64,000 bases of DNA from Anaerotruncus colihominis (GTDB lineage: Bacteria > Bacillota > Clostridia > Oscillospirales > Ruminococcaceae). A program made the position numbers and the translations under genes. How positions within the stretch are numbered: the stretch's first letter is position 1; every line of letters starts with the position of its first letter. The notes beneath the pieces are model-generated. The model had not been told where the DNA came from and searched no databases. It saw nothing but the letters and a program-made list of their open reading frames with translations. The stretch is from positions 2,294,001-2,358,000 of the forward strand of contig CP102255.1 in the NCBI GenBank assembly GCA_025146135.1, in the 5' to 3' direction. Shown here piece after piece: positions 23,587 through 32,326 of the stretch.

Positions 23587-25119
23587 ATGGACCACCAGAC
23601 CATTGTCGTACTTGACTTTGGCGGGCAGTATAATCAACTGATTGCGCGCCGTGTGCGCGAATGTTCCGTTTATTGCGAGGTGCTCCCCTATCGCACGCCT
23701 CTGGAGGAAATTATCGCAAAAAAGCCAATCGGCATTATCTTCACCGGAGGTCCCAACAGCGTTTACGCCGACAATTCCCCGCGTATTGACCGTGCGATCT
23801 TTGAACAGGGTATCCCAGTACTTGGCATTTGTTATGGCATCCAATTGATGGCTTACACGCTTGGCGGCCATGTAGTTAGCCCCGATACCCGTGAGTATGG
23901 CAAGACAATCACATATTATGATACGGAATGTGTTCTATTTAAGGGGCTTCCCAAGCAAGGAATTTCCTGGATGAGCCATACCGATTATATCGACGCTCTG
24001 CCTGCCGGATTTACCGCTACAGCGCATACCGACCGTTGTCCGACCGCCGCTATGCAGGACCCCGTACATAAATTATATGGTCTTCAGATGCACCCCGAGG
24101 TGCTTCATACGGAAAATGGTATTGCGATGCTGCGTAACTTTCTTTATGAAGTGTGCGGCGCTATGGGCGACTGGACCATGGGCGATTATGCGCAGACAGC
24201 TATTGATGCGCTTCGTCATAAAATCGGCAGCGGCAAGGTATTGCTCGCACTTTCGGGCGGCGTTGACAGCTCTGTCGCAGCCGCGCTGCTTTCCCGTGCC
24301 GTGGGCAAGCAGCTTACCTGTATTTTTGTTGATCACGGCCTGATGCGCAAAAATGAAGGGGACGAGGTCGAAGCGGCTTTCGCGGACCGCGATATCCATT
24401 TTGTACGTGTCAATGCCGGCGAACGATTTCTCGGTAAATTAGCCGGCGTCGATGATCCCGAACGAAAACGCAAAATAATCGGCGAAGAATTTATCCGTGT
24501 TTTTGAGGAAGAAGCAAAAAAGATCGGGCATGTCGATTATCTTGCGCAGGGAACGATCTATCCCGATGTGATCGAATCAGGCGCAGGCGATGCGGCTGTT
24601 ATTAAAAGTCATCACAATGTAGGAGGGTTGCCCGACTACGTTGATTTTAAAGAGATTGTCGAGCCGCTGCGTTTATTGTTCAAGGATGAAACGCGCGCAC
24701 TTGGACGTGAATTGGGACTGCCCGATTATCTCGTCGATCGTCAGCCCTTCCCCGGCCCTGGCCTTGCAATCCGTATCATCGGCGAAATCACACCTGAAAA
24801 AGTTTCTATCCTTCAAAATGCGGATGCGATTTTCCGTGCTGAAATTGCAAATGCCGGGTTGGAACGCGATATTCATCAATACTTTGCAGTATTGACTTCT
24901 ATGCGTTCCGTCGGAGTCATGGGGGATGGACGCACATATGATTATACGCTTGCCCTGCGCGGCGTTACAACCACCGATTTTATGACGGCAGACTGGGCGC
25001 GCATCCCATTTGAGACGCTTGATCTTATCAGCCGACGCATCGTGAATGAAGTACGCGGCATCAACCGTATCGTTTATGATATCACCAGCAAACCCCCCGC
25101 AACTATTGAGTGGGAATGA
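23587..25119 (+). CDS. guaA: GMP synthase (glutamine-hydrolysing)
   Basis: A 510-residue enzyme converting XMP to GMP with ATP and glutamine. Class I glutamine amidotransferase domain at residues 1-190: catalytic Cys82 in LGICYGIQ, His and Glu in MHPEVLH. ATP pyrophosphatase domain from about 200: [12 protein letters not shown] (P-loop-like SGGxDS) and [10 protein letters not shown]-terminal dimerisation domain with [15 protein letters not shown] and the final [19 protein letters not shown]. Full length. ATG at 23587 with AAAGGATGG upstream. Housekeeping purine gene. Confidence 0.97.
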   Translation: MDHQTIVVLDFGGQYNQLIARRVRECSVYCEVLPYRTPLEEIIAKKPIGIIFTGGPNSVYADNSPRIDRAIFEQGIPVLGICYGIQLMAYTLGGHVVSPDTREYGKTITYYDTECVLFKGLPKQGISWMSHTDYIDALPAGFTATAHTDRCPTAAMQDPVHKLYGLQMHPEVLHTENGIAMLRNFLYEVCGAMGDWTMGDYAQTAIDALRHKIGSGKVLLALSGGVDSSVAAALLSRAVGKQLTCIFVDHGLMRKNEGDEVEAAFADRDIHFVRVNAGERFLGKLAGVDDPERKRKIIGEEFIRVFEEEAKKIGHVDYLAQGTIYPDVIESGAGDAAVIKSHHNVGGLPDYVDFKEIVEPLRLLFKDETRALGRELGLPDYLVDRQPFPGPGLAIRIIGEITPEKVSILQNADAIFRAEIANAGLERDIHQYFAVLTSMRSVGVMGDGRTYDYTLALRGVTTTDFMTADWARIPFETLDLISRRIVNEVRGINRIVYDITSKPPATIEWE

Positions 25120-25178
25120 AGAGTTTTTTACAATGATTATTTTATATGTCAGGCATTATTTTAGTTGGTTTATTTTTA

Positions 25179-25224
25179 AAAACAGGAGCGATACAGAACA
25201 AAAATTCTGTATCGCTCCTGTTTT
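25179..25224. terminator. bidirectional terminator between guaA and cbiO
   Basis: Perfect 20-bp arms (25179-25198 and 25205-25224) with core ACAGGAGCGATACAGAA, loop CAAAAA and A/T ends on both sides. Confidence 0.93.
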
Positions 25225-25254
25225 ATCATGATACTCTGCAAAATCAGTGTGAAT

Positions 25255-26100
25255 TCATCGGATATTTTCAATATATAACTCCAAAGTCTCCATATTTCTT
25301 GGATATGGCAGCGATCTATCCAGTATTCCTTTTTTGCACAGGCGTTCAAAAAGCTCCATAACGATTGGCACATCCAAATTTGTTTTATTTAAAGCCGAAT
25401 GATTTCTGAAAACATCTGTAGGGATTCCCTGAAAAAGTACACTTCCTTCATGAAAAAGCACAATTTCATCCGCCCACTCATAGGCATAATTGACATCATG
25501 TGTTGACATTACAACAGTAATCCCATTATCTGTCATTTGATTTACAATTTGGTTGACCAAACGGGTGTGTTTTGGGTCCAACGCAGCAGCAGGCTCATCC
25601 AGAAAAATCACTTCCGGATGCATCACCAAAATATCGGCAATTGACACCTGTTTTTTCTGTCCACCGCTTAAAGCATGTGTCGGCTTGTGCCGGAACGGTG
25701 TAATTTCCAAGTTGGTGATAACTGTCTCCACCTCTTTTTTGGCCTGTTCCTCCGATACCCCCAAGTTTAAAATTCCAAAAGAAATTTCCTGGTAAACACT
25801 GGCGGAAAAAAGCTGATTATCTGGATCTTGAAATACGATCCCGACCTTACTCCTTAATTCCAGCAGACTCTTTTTATCATAGGCAATCTCTTTTCCATTA
25901 AAATACAACCGTCCCCTTTGCGGCTTGCACACTCCTGCACAACACAGAAAAAAAGTGGATTTTCCACTCCCATTCGCTCCCATGAAAATAATTTTGCGGC
26001 CGCGTTTCAATTCTAGGGAAAGGCCTTTTAAAGCATATGACCTTCCCTCGTCATATGAAAAATCCAAATTTTCAGCTTTTAAAATAACATCTGTATTCAT
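25255..26100 (-). CDS. cbiO: cobalt ECF transporter ATPase
   Basis: A 281-residue ABC ATPase: Walker A GANGSGKST, Q-loop VGIVFQDPDNQLF, signature LSGGQKKQVSIA, Walker B VIFLDEPAAALDP and switch His in VVMSTHDVNY. The FQDPDNQLF form is typical of ECF ATPases. The ATG at 26100 was chosen because ATAGGTGA lies 5 bases before it; the open frame further upstream is not conserved in type. It is the last gene of cbiMNQO; 136 bases separate it from cbiQ. Confidence 0.92.
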   Translation of the reverse strand: MNTDVILKAENLDFSYDEGRSYALKGLSLELKRGRKIIFMGANGSGKSTFFLCCAGVCKPQRGRLYFNGKEIAYDKKSLLELRSKVGIVFQDPDNQLFSASVYQEISFGILNLGVSEEQAKKEVETVITNLEITPFRHKPTHALSGGQKKQVSIADILVMHPEVIFLDEPAAALDPKHTRLVNQIVNQMTDNGITVVMSTHDVNYAYEWADEIVLFHEGSVLFQGIPTDVFRNHSALNKTNLDVPIVMELFERLCKKGILDRSLPYPRNMETLELYIENIR

Positions 26101-26236
26101 ACAGTCACCTATCCTATCATATTGTGCAGCACAAATAGAAATATGCTCCTGACTGGCGGTAATCAGACTTTCGCTGCCAAGGCAGATGCAAGCATAGATG
26201 TTCAACAGGAAGTATGCTTATGTTTCATTTCCAATG

Positions 26237-27004
26237 CTAAAAGGTGCTCCATACAGCGAATACCAACAGAGCTGCATCATATGTGATGATAGCGGCGACC
26301 ACATGCCTTTTAGGGGGCTGGCTCTCGGATAAAACTCGGATTGTACCGTCATAGCATCTGGTTTCCATTGCAATATACAATTGACTGGAACGGATCATTG
26401 CACGCATCATTAAAACAGAACCCAGCATACCAAAGGATTTGACCGATGTTCTATAATCCTTATTTCCCAAGCGGCAGCTTTGCGAAATCGAAATCGCGGA
26501 AGCTGTATTTAACAGAATAAAAATAAACCGATAAATCAAAAGCATTAATTCGATAATCAGTTTCGGACAATGCAGTTTTCGCATCACTTCCAAAATATCT
26601 GGAACCGGCGTAGTCAACGATAAAAAATAGAGGCATGAAACGGCCGCAAGAGCTGTTAGTATCAGTTGCAGCGCATATACAAATGAAGCTCGGCTGGTTG
26701 TGATATACCAATCGCTCAAAGGAAGTGCAAATAAATCCATTGGTGTCTGCTTGATATGGAAAATAATTGCAACCGTACTTAAAAATAAAAACGCCAGCGG
26801 GATAGTAAGCAGCCTCATATAACGCAAGACAGGGACCCCACCCTTTAAAACGGTGAGAATCCCTGTACTTGCCAACACCATACATGCCACTGTAATGGAA
26901 CGGCTTGCTACGCAAATGCAAAGCGTAATAACCGCAAAAGCAAATTTTTCACCGGCGTTTTCATATCTAAGCTTTGAATGATAACAAAACTCATCTATGA
27001 TCAT
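26237..27004 (-). CDS. cbiQ: cobalt ECF transporter T component
   Basis: A 255-residue membrane protein with about five helices. The opening IDEFCYHSKLRYENAGEKFA and the coupling motif MLGSVLMMRAMIRSSQLYIAMETRCYDG (Ala-Arg-containing EcfT helices that contact CbiO) identify CbiQ. AAAGGA precedes the ATG. Three bases downstream of cbiN. Confidence 0.9.
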   Translation of the reverse strand: MIIDEFCYHSKLRYENAGEKFAFAVITLCICVASRSITVACMVLASTGILTVLKGGVPVLRYMRLLTIPLAFLFLSTVAIIFHIKQTPMDLFALPLSDWYITTSRASFVYALQLILTALAAVSCLYFLSLTTPVPDILEVMRKLHCPKLIIELMLLIYRFIFILLNTASAISISQSCRLGNKDYRTSVKSFGMLGSVLMMRAMIRSSQLYIAMETRCYDGTIRVLSESQPPKRHVVAAIITYDAALLVFAVWSTF

Positions 27005-27007
27005 GAT

Positions 27008-27334
27008 TCAAGAAATCCTTTCACCGGTAAATGATTGCTCTGCTTTTGTCCATTTTTTCCGTTCCACGAACCGGCCCATTACGAAAGCGATAATCCCTAC
27101 ACCGATCCCTGTCTGGATACAGAAGAATAAGCTTTCAACCTCTCCCGGAAGCTCCCCGCCAATCAACGCCTCCAGAATCGGCGTCGCCCACGGCTCATAA
27201 GCGGAGTCCACTTCCTCTACAACAACGCTTCCGGCATCATCGGATCCGCCAAATTCGGCGTCCTTTAATACAAACAATGGGATCAGTGCAATGAGGAAAA
27301 TTACAAGAATTCCTGCGATTACTTTCTTTTTCAT
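27008..27334 (-). CDS. cbiN: cobalt transporter accessory subunit
   Basis: A 108-residue protein with two membrane helices flanking an extracytoplasmic loop. The loop contains GSDDAGS...YEPWATPILE and LPGEVESLFFCIQTGIGVGI starts the second helix, as in CbiN. ATG at 27334, one base after the cbiM stop, with AGGAGG upstream. With CbiM it forms the small substrate-capture module of the Co(II) importer. Confidence 0.92.
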   Translation of the reverse strand: MKKKVIAGILVIFLIALIPLFVLKDAEFGGSDDAGSVVVEEVDSAYEPWATPILEALIGGELPGEVESLFFCIQTGIGVGIIAFVMGRFVERKKWTKAEQSFTGERIS

Positions 27335-27335
27335 A

Positions 27336-28082
27336 TTATTTCGCCTCCTGTAAGTATCCAATCGCACGAAGCTCCGGCTTCGCATAGGTTTCCAGTCCGA
27401 CGACAATGAGCACTGTGATAATTCCCTCAATAATTGCCAGCGGAACCTGTGTCGGCGCAAATACGAGCAAAAACTTTCCGAAAGCGGCGCCTGTTGTCGT
27501 ATCCGCATGATGAGCTAAAGCCATTTGGCCTGCTGTCACACAGTATGTAAATAAATCGCCCAAGGTGGCGGCAAGGAAGATCCCGGCCTTTTTGTTTACA
27601 TTCAACTTCTTGCAAAGCGCATAGATTCCAAAAGAAACAAACGGGCCGGCAATTGCCATGGAAAATGTATTTGCCCCGATTGTAGTCAGGCCGCCGTGCG
27701 CTAAAAGAATCGCCTGAAACAACAGCACAATCAGCCCCAAAACGGAAACGGCGGCCGGCCCAAACAGAATTGCTCCTAGACCTGTTCCTGTCATATGAGA
27801 GCAGCTGCCTGTCACAGATGGGATTTTGAGCGAAGAAATTACAAAGACGAAAGCGCCCGACATCGCCAGAAGCGTCACAAGATTTCTATTCTCACGCAAC
27901 GTTTTTTGAATGGACAAGAAACCTGCAATCAGAAACGGGATACACAAAACGCCCCATGAAATACAATACCCGGCCGGCAAATACCCCTCCATGATATGCA
28001 TCGCATTGACTGCGGGAGTGATCCCAAATACGAGCGCAAAGGCGCTTGTCCATACGATCAGCTTCTTTTGTTTTAGACTCAT
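27336..28082 (-). CDS. cbiM: cobalt transporter substrate-binding S component
   Basis: A 248-residue membrane protein. After the signal-like first helix the mature N-terminus begins at MHIMEGYLP, whose Met-His forms the Co(II) site of CbiM/NikM. Further blocks: GLGAILFGPAAVSVLG and AIIEGIITVLIV. Start ATG at 28082 (GGGAG 9 bases upstream) rather than nine codons earlier. First gene of the cobalt operon and under a cobalamin riboswitch, which supports cobalt over nickel as substrate. Confidence 0.93.
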   Translation of the reverse strand: MSLKQKKLIVWTSAFALVFGITPAVNAMHIMEGYLPAGYCISWGVLCIPFLIAGFLSIQKTLRENRNLVTLLAMSGAFVFVISSLKIPSVTGSCSHMTGTGLGAILFGPAAVSVLGLIVLLFQAILLAHGGLTTIGANTFSMAIAGPFVSFGIYALCKKLNVNKKAGIFLAATLGDLFTYCVTAGQMALAHHADTTTGAAFGKFLLVFAPTQVPLAIIEGIITVLIVVGLETYAKPELRAIGYLQEAK

Positions 28083-28112
28083 CTTTTTGTCTCCCTTTCT
28101 ATTCTTCAAGCA

Positions 28113-28146
28113 TATAAAAAGACCTGCCAGATCACTGACAGGCCAA
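28113..28146 (-). terminator. terminator between cobalamin riboswitch and cbiM
   Basis: On the minus strand CCTGTCAG pairs with CTGGCAGG around a TGAT loop, followed by TCTTTTTATA. It is the expression platform of the riboswitch. Confidence 0.85.
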
Positions 28147-28221
28147 CAAAACAGGATGACTATGGTAAGTCAACCTGTTTTTACACACGGCCATCGTTCG
28201 TAACCTGTGCCAACCGCATAT

Positions 28222-28382
28222 ACAAGGCAGGTCTTCTGACTTGGGCTTCATCACTGCATTTCGCCTTCCCGGTTCTACCAGTGGCGCGAGCAAATGCAAT
28301 TCTTCCCTTACAGCGGCGTGACCGTGTGAGATTTTCACTCAGCTTTCCTATTCTCCTGCGTTAAGCAGGCACCCTGTATATT
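28222..28382 (-). promoter_or_regulatory. cobalamin riboswitch
   Basis: Read on the minus strand it holds the conserved GCCACTGG (complement of 28279-28286), CGGGAAGGCG, and the 3-prime B12 box AAGTCAGAAGACCTGCC (complement of 28226-28242), with the GGTGCC start near 28375. Adenosylcobalamin binding would repress the cobalt importer. Confidence 0.96.
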
Positions 28383-28396
28383 GAATTCCAAAAATC

Positions 28397-28425
28397 AGTA
28401 TATCAATTCGGTAGAGGTTTGTCAA
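28397..28425 (-). promoter_or_regulatory. promoter of the cobalamin-riboswitch operon
   Basis: On the minus strand TTGACA (28425-28420), 17-base spacer, TATACT (28402-28397). It overlaps the 3-prime end of the cysteine-rich reading frame upstream. Confidence 0.88.
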
Positions 28426-28654
28426 TACAGAATTTACCATCTTCTGTATTCCAGTACGCCACGCATTGAGCGCAGCCTCCACCATGACAACGCCCATTAT
28501 TTTTCACATCGCAAGGACAAACTTTGATGGATTCATACGCGCAACTGGCGCATGGCTATGCTGTAACAGATCTCCGGCGTAATCGATTGGTCATATCTTT
28601 AAATACGAGGTATGCCGGATAATTCCCCCACTTCGAATGCCAGCGCAAGCTCAT
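28403..28654 (-). pseudogene. cysteine-rich reading frame interrupted by one in-frame TAG
   Basis: From ATG at 28654 the minus strand reads MSLRWHSKWGNYPAYLVFKD, continues 12 codons, hits TAG at 28558-28556 (codon 33), then stays open for 50 more codons to TGA at 28405-28403. The second part is rich in Cys: PCASCAYESIKVCPCDV, then GRCHGGGCAQCVAYWNTEDG. Nine cysteines and one His in about 40 residues suggest a metal-binding or FeS domain. Options: a pseudogene with a single nonsense change, a sequencing error, or a protein decoded through TAG (pyrrolysine). The ribosome site is weak (GCGGA). I do not recognise the family. The stop overlaps the promoter of the cobalt operon. Confidence 0.45.
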
Positions 28655-28711
28655 GCTTATATGTCCGCTATGCAGCCAATGTCTGACGTGCTATAATAAT
28701 CATAAAATGAT

Positions 28712-28984
28712 TTGGAGGCGACTGCAATCAGTTCCTTTGATAATTGGTTTGATCGTGAAAGCGGGTATTCGCCGCATATGATCACAAGGCGCATGCTGCT
28801 TGAAGCATGTGCCTGCGGCGGCATGCTTGTCCAGGATGGGCGTACCGCCATAGTCGCCGGTGTTTCAGGACAGGCGCGGCTGCCTGTCTGTACGTGTCCC
28901 GCCTGCCACAAGCTATACGCGCAGATTGGCAGCGGATTTTTACCACTGGATAATCCTTTAAAATTTCGTATCGCCCTGCCCTGA
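28712..28984 (+). CDS. possible small Cys-containing protein, start uncertain
   Basis: An open frame of up to 90 residues (TTG at 28712) with CACGG and CTCPACHKLY clusters and the end NPLKFRIALP. TTTGGAGG at 28710-28717 looks like a ribosome site, but no ATG, GTG or TTG lies at the proper distance after it in this frame, so the true start is unclear or lost. TATAAT at 28693-28698 precedes it without a good -35. A competing frame on the minus strand (28657-29007) is less convincing. Function unknown. Confidence 0.3.
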   Translation: MEATAISSFDNWFDRESGYSPHMITRRMLLEACACGGMLVQDGRTAIVAGVSGQARLPVCTCPACHKLYAQIGSGFLPLDNPLKFRIALP

Positions 28985-29092
28985 CAGGATATATCTGGAA
29001 TCCACAAAATAGTTGTTAAAAATTCGTTTAATCAGCTCATTTACAAAATATATCCTTTTCAGTATAATGATGTAAAAAGGGAGGTTATTATA

Positions 29093-30088
29093 ATGAAAGG
29101 GTTTTTATTCAAATTGATGGCGCTCATGGCGATCATTTCTTTAATTGTGATGCCTGTTTATGCTGATCATTCTTCCGACAATGACGTTTTAGGAGCTGAT
29201 GATGAGGATGAAAGCGCCTTTTCCGATTCTTATTCAATGGATGTTCGTGAAGTAAACATTGATACTGGCGAAGTGAGCGAATTTTCTATCGATGTACCTG
29301 AACCTCAGATACAGCCGCTTTCCGATGAAGAATCACCTTGGGAACAAATTGTCCGCCTGGCTGGCGCAGAAGGAAAGCATCCTATGGAATATCTGGCTGA
29401 TTTGCAGGCCGATATGCCAACCCCCGCCTATGATTTTACTGGTACAAAAACACAAGTCAAAGATACTACCATATCCCCCTATGATGGGATCGTGTATTTG
29501 GGATTAACCTACAGTAGCAGCAATTTTGAATATACCGGGACAGGCGTATGGATTGCCAGCAATAAAATATTGACTTGCGCCCATAATTTGGAACCTATCG
29601 GCGGAGGAGCATCCATTTCCAAATTGAAAGTTATTACAGGCAGAAATGGGGCTGCTTCTACTTGCGTGAGCACAGGTTCAGGTTCCATGACCTATCGTGT
29701 TCCTGCTTCATGGGGGAAAAACGGCAGCTTTCCCGCCGGAGACGATTATTGTATTATAACGGTCGAAAAGCCAGGAAAGCACGGCACGTTTTCTTTAAAT
29801 TCTTCCCTGTCTTCTTCAAAGACCTATACGCTTTGCGGATATGAAATTATAGCCGGGGATAACCGCTATCAGACTAAAGACAGCGGCTCTGTTTCAGTAA
29901 AGAGCGGAAGCAACTCAAAGCGATTAACATACAAAATTTATGGCGCTCCGGGGCAGAGCGGCTCACCCATTTATAACGGTACTTCCGTCGTTGGAATTCA
30001 TGCATATGAGATTCAAAATTCCAGCGGTGAATATACAAGCAACAGCGGTACAAAAATAACTCCAACTGTTATCAGCTTTGCAAAATAA
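29093..30088 (+). CDS. secreted V8-like trypsin-fold serine protease
   Basis: A 331-residue exported protein with a Sec signal (cleavage near residue 25, VYA-DHS), an acidic propeptide-like region of about 90 residues, and a chymotrypsin-fold domain. Catalytic triad candidates: H164 in LTCAHN, D217 or D218 in GDDYC, S289 in GQSGSP. The compact GxSGSP with PIYNG matches glutamyl endopeptidase/V8-type (S1B) enzymes. GGGAGG precedes the ATG. It lies 72 bases upstream of a lipoprotein gene on the same strand. Substrate unknown. Confidence 0.9.
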   Translation: MKGFLFKLMALMAIISLIVMPVYADHSSDNDVLGADDEDESAFSDSYSMDVREVNIDTGEVSEFSIDVPEPQIQPLSDEESPWEQIVRLAGAEGKHPMEYLADLQADMPTPAYDFTGTKTQVKDTTISPYDGIVYLGLTYSSSNFEYTGTGVWIASNKILTCAHNLEPIGGGASISKLKVITGRNGAASTCVSTGSGSMTYRVPASWGKNGSFPAGDDYCIITVEKPGKHGTFSLNSSLSSSKTYTLCGYEIIAGDNRYQTKDSGSVSVKSGSNSKRLTYKIYGAPGQSGSPIYNGTSVVGIHAYEIQNSSGEYTSNSGTKITPTVISFAK

Positions 30089-30160
30089 TGCTTTATATAA
30101 TAAAAAATCCAAGTTGGAGCGGAAGAACTTTATTTCGCTCCAGCCCGTGGTGGTGAACTT

Positions 30161-31171
30161 ATGAAAAGCAGGTTGATTTGTATATTATCTGCCGCCGCCA
30201 TATTGTACGGCTGTGGATTTTCCGGAGCCTATGGCGGCAATATACCCGCAGGTATGTCATCCGCTGGACAAATAATGCTGGCCAGCGATCCGTCCGGTCC
30301 CGCTGCCATTCATTCATCATCTGTATCTTCTACAGCAGAGCAATCCTCCGCTGCAAAATTTTATTCTTCCGCGGCGGAGTTGTCCATACCCGTTTCCTCC
30401 GGCGGCTCTGCCATAGCGGCGGCGTCTTCGGCCGTTTCTAATGGCGAAAAGGAAAAATATCCCATTACATTTCAAATCCGCGACCCTAAGGGCCGGCCGC
30501 TCATCAACGCAAACGTCAGCCTGTCGCAATATACGGACCATGGGCTGGAAAGCGTATTTCAGAGTAATTTTTCCAAAACAAAATCCGATGGAATATTTAT
30601 GCTCCCGGGGCTGTTCGAAAGCGGGGCCTATCAGGCGCGCGTCACCCTGCGGTCAGATTATGGGCAAGCGATTGCTGAAGAGTTTGATATCCTTCTGCCG
30701 GGAGATGACATGGGAGTTTTCAACCTGTACTTAAAAAGCAGGATTGAAAGCCCTCCCGAGGAGGAACGTCCGACGCATGTAAATCTGGTTGTGAAGGACG
30801 AAGCGGGTAATCCGATCCCTGATCTGTGGCTGTTTGTCACCGACGAGCCTGTTATTCTGGAAGACGGATCCATCCCCTCTATTGGAGGCCCTGCCTATAA
30901 CTACTGGGGATTTACAGATCAAAACGGCACCCTTATCCGGTGGAACGCAGATGTGTGGAATACCAATACCATTCCACTTAAATCCACATGCGAAGTATAT
31001 AAAGGGGTAGAACCTGTTGATATTTCATCCATGGAAAAGTTTAAAATGGGTAAATTCGGATATGAAATCCCTGATTTAGGGACGAAAATCGGAGAATTTT
31101 ATTATGAAGTTCCCGATTTTGACCATTCTTATGAATACACATTCGTTCTAACCGGTTATACAATCGATTGA
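30161..31171 (+). CDS. lipoprotein with two carboxypeptidase-regulatory-like domains
   Basis: A 336-residue lipoprotein with lipobox LYGC (Cys18). A long Ser/Ala linker (about residues 20-95) leads to two similar beta-sandwich domains: TFQIRDPKGRPLINANVSLS (from about 100) and NLVVKDEAGNPIPDLWLFVT (from about 205), both of the CarboxypepD_reg/CNA-B type. No anchoring helix at the C-terminus. Likely a surface adhesion or scaffold protein (inference). It may be cotranscribed with the V8-like protease. Confidence 0.75.
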   Translation: MKSRLICILSAAAILYGCGFSGAYGGNIPAGMSSAGQIMLASDPSGPAAIHSSSVSSTAEQSSAAKFYSSAAELSIPVSSGGSAIAAASSAVSNGEKEKYPITFQIRDPKGRPLINANVSLSQYTDHGLESVFQSNFSKTKSDGIFMLPGLFESGAYQARVTLRSDYGQAIAEEFDILLPGDDMGVFNLYLKSRIESPPEEERPTHVNLVVKDEAGNPIPDLWLFVTDEPVILEDGSIPSIGGPAYNYWGFTDQNGTLIRWNADVWNTNTIPLKSTCEVYKGVEPVDISSMEKFKMGKFGYEIPDLGTKIGEFYYEVPDFDHSYEYTFVLTGYTID

Positions 31172-31195
31172 AAAAATTTTTTCGCAGGCTTTATG

Positions 31196-31231
31196 GCGCG
31201 CCTTTTGGCTGGAAGGGCGCGCTTCTTTTTT
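31196..31231 (+). terminator. terminator after the lipoprotein
   Basis: GCGCGCC (31196-31202) with GGCGCGC (31216-31222), followed by TTCTTTTTT. Confidence 0.88.
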
Positions 31232-31281
31232 GTCTGTGCAAAAAGCCGTCAAAACTGTGCTGCATGGGGCGAGCCGTGCCA

Positions 31282-31355
31282 GTCGCCACTTTTGCCGCGG
31301 TGCATAGTATACAAGTGTGAGCAACACTCAGCGGCGGCAGTATAAGGGTGGCGAC
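31282..31355. other. nested three-helix structured element, unassigned
   Basis: Within a 290-base gene-free stretch (31232-31523) three perfect helices nest inside each other: GTCGCCAC (31282-31289) with GTGGCGAC (31348-31355), GCCGC (31294-31298) with GCGGC (31331-31335), and AGTGT (31314-31318) with ACACT (31324-31328). A further hairpin, TCCGCCGGAG (31406-31415) with CTCCGGCGGA (31426-31435), follows. No long reading frame covers it. It resembles a small structured RNA, but no family was recognised and the strand is not decided. Confidence 0.45.
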
Positions 31356-31523
31356 AGCCTGCAAAACAGCCTGCGTATGACGACCTGCTGCTTTATATAG
31401 ACCCCTCCGCCGGAGGGCAGCCGCTCTCCGGCGGAAAAGTCCTCCAATCCGGCCGGACTCTTACGTACATCGGCCGCTGCCTGTTTTCAGGCATCCTGCT
31501 GCTTCACATAAACCTCTTAAATG

Positions 31524-31571
31524 AAAAAAGTCCGGGACGGGCGCGCATGCGCGCCCGTCCCGGACTTTTTT
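31524..31571. terminator. 48-bp perfect palindrome, terminator of spoIIA operon
   Basis: A 24-base arm AAAAAAGTCCGGGACGGGCG.. is followed directly by its exact complement, ending in TTTTTT on both strands. It lies 78 bases beyond the sigF stop and works in both directions. Confidence 0.92.
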
Positions 31572-31648
31572 CTCCTAATTTTCAGGTATGGGGCATCTTA
31601 TCTGTAACAGACATCTGTATTCATTCCAGCCGCTCCGGCTTTTAATCT

Positions 31649-32326
31649 CTAAAGCAATTGCTGTCTCAAAATACCGAGAATCTTCTTTTCCCGACGCGAT
31701 ACCTGCACCTGGGTCATCCCAAGGCGGGCCGCTGTCTGTACCTGTGTCATCCCGGAATAATAACGCAGCTCGATCAGGGCGCGATCCTTATCTTCCAGCT
31801 TTTCAACCACCTGATTCAGAGAGATCACATCGGCAAGCTGATCCTCTGGTGAATCAGCCGGCAAATCGATCTGTCCGCCGCCGTCCTCGTCGCTTTCTGT
31901 GAGAGACAACGGCGGCGCAGCGGCGCAAAGCGCCTCGACAACCTGCTCCTCCGGCAGCTCCATCGCCTGCGCCAGCTCGCTGACACTCGGCTCGCGTCCA
32001 AGCGCAAGCGCGAGCTGCTCACGCGCGCGTCCGATCCGCAGCGACAGCTCCTTGAGTGTGCGGGACACCTTGACCGCGCCGCCGTCGCGAAACAGCCGCC
32101 GCATTTCACCAAGAATCACCGGCACGGCATAGGTCGACAGCTTGACGCCGCGCTGTGGATCAAACGCATCGACTGCCTTGCAAAGCCCCATGCAGCCGGC
32201 CTGGAACAAGTCGTCATATTCTATTCCGCGCCCTTTAAAGCGGTGTGCGCAGGAATGTACAAGCCCGATATTTTCTGATATCGTCTGTTCACGTCTGGTA
32301 TCGACACATTCGATCACAGGGTTCAT
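31649..32326 (-). CDS. sigF: forespore sigma factor F
   Basis: A 225-residue sigma-70-family factor. Region 2: DLFQAGCMGLCKAVDAFDPQRGVKLSTYAVPVILGEMRRLFRD; region 3: VKVSRTLKELSLRIGRAREQL; region 4: ALIELRYYSGMTQVQTAARLGMTQVQVSRREK. SigF and SigG are similar in sequence; the position directly after spoIIAA-spoIIAB fixes it as SigF, the first forespore factor. Start overlaps the spoIIAB stop by 4 bases. Its presence shows a spore-former. Confidence 0.95.
   Translation of the reverse strand: MNPVIECVDTRREQTISENIGLVHSCAHRFKGRGIEYDDLFQAGCMGLCKAVDAFDPQRGVKLSTYAVPVILGEMRRLFRDGGAVKVSRTLKELSLRIGRAREQLALALGREPSVSELAQAMELPEEQVVEALCAAAPPLSLTESDEDGGGQIDLPADSPEDQLADVISLNQVVEKLEDKDRALIELRYYSGMTQVQTAARLGMTQVQVSRREKKILGILRQQLL

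Noticed and set aside
28657..29007. 116-codon minus-strand frame between the TAG frame and the V8-like protease
   Set aside because: No ribosome site and no recognisable features; competing frames are at least as good, so no call was made.
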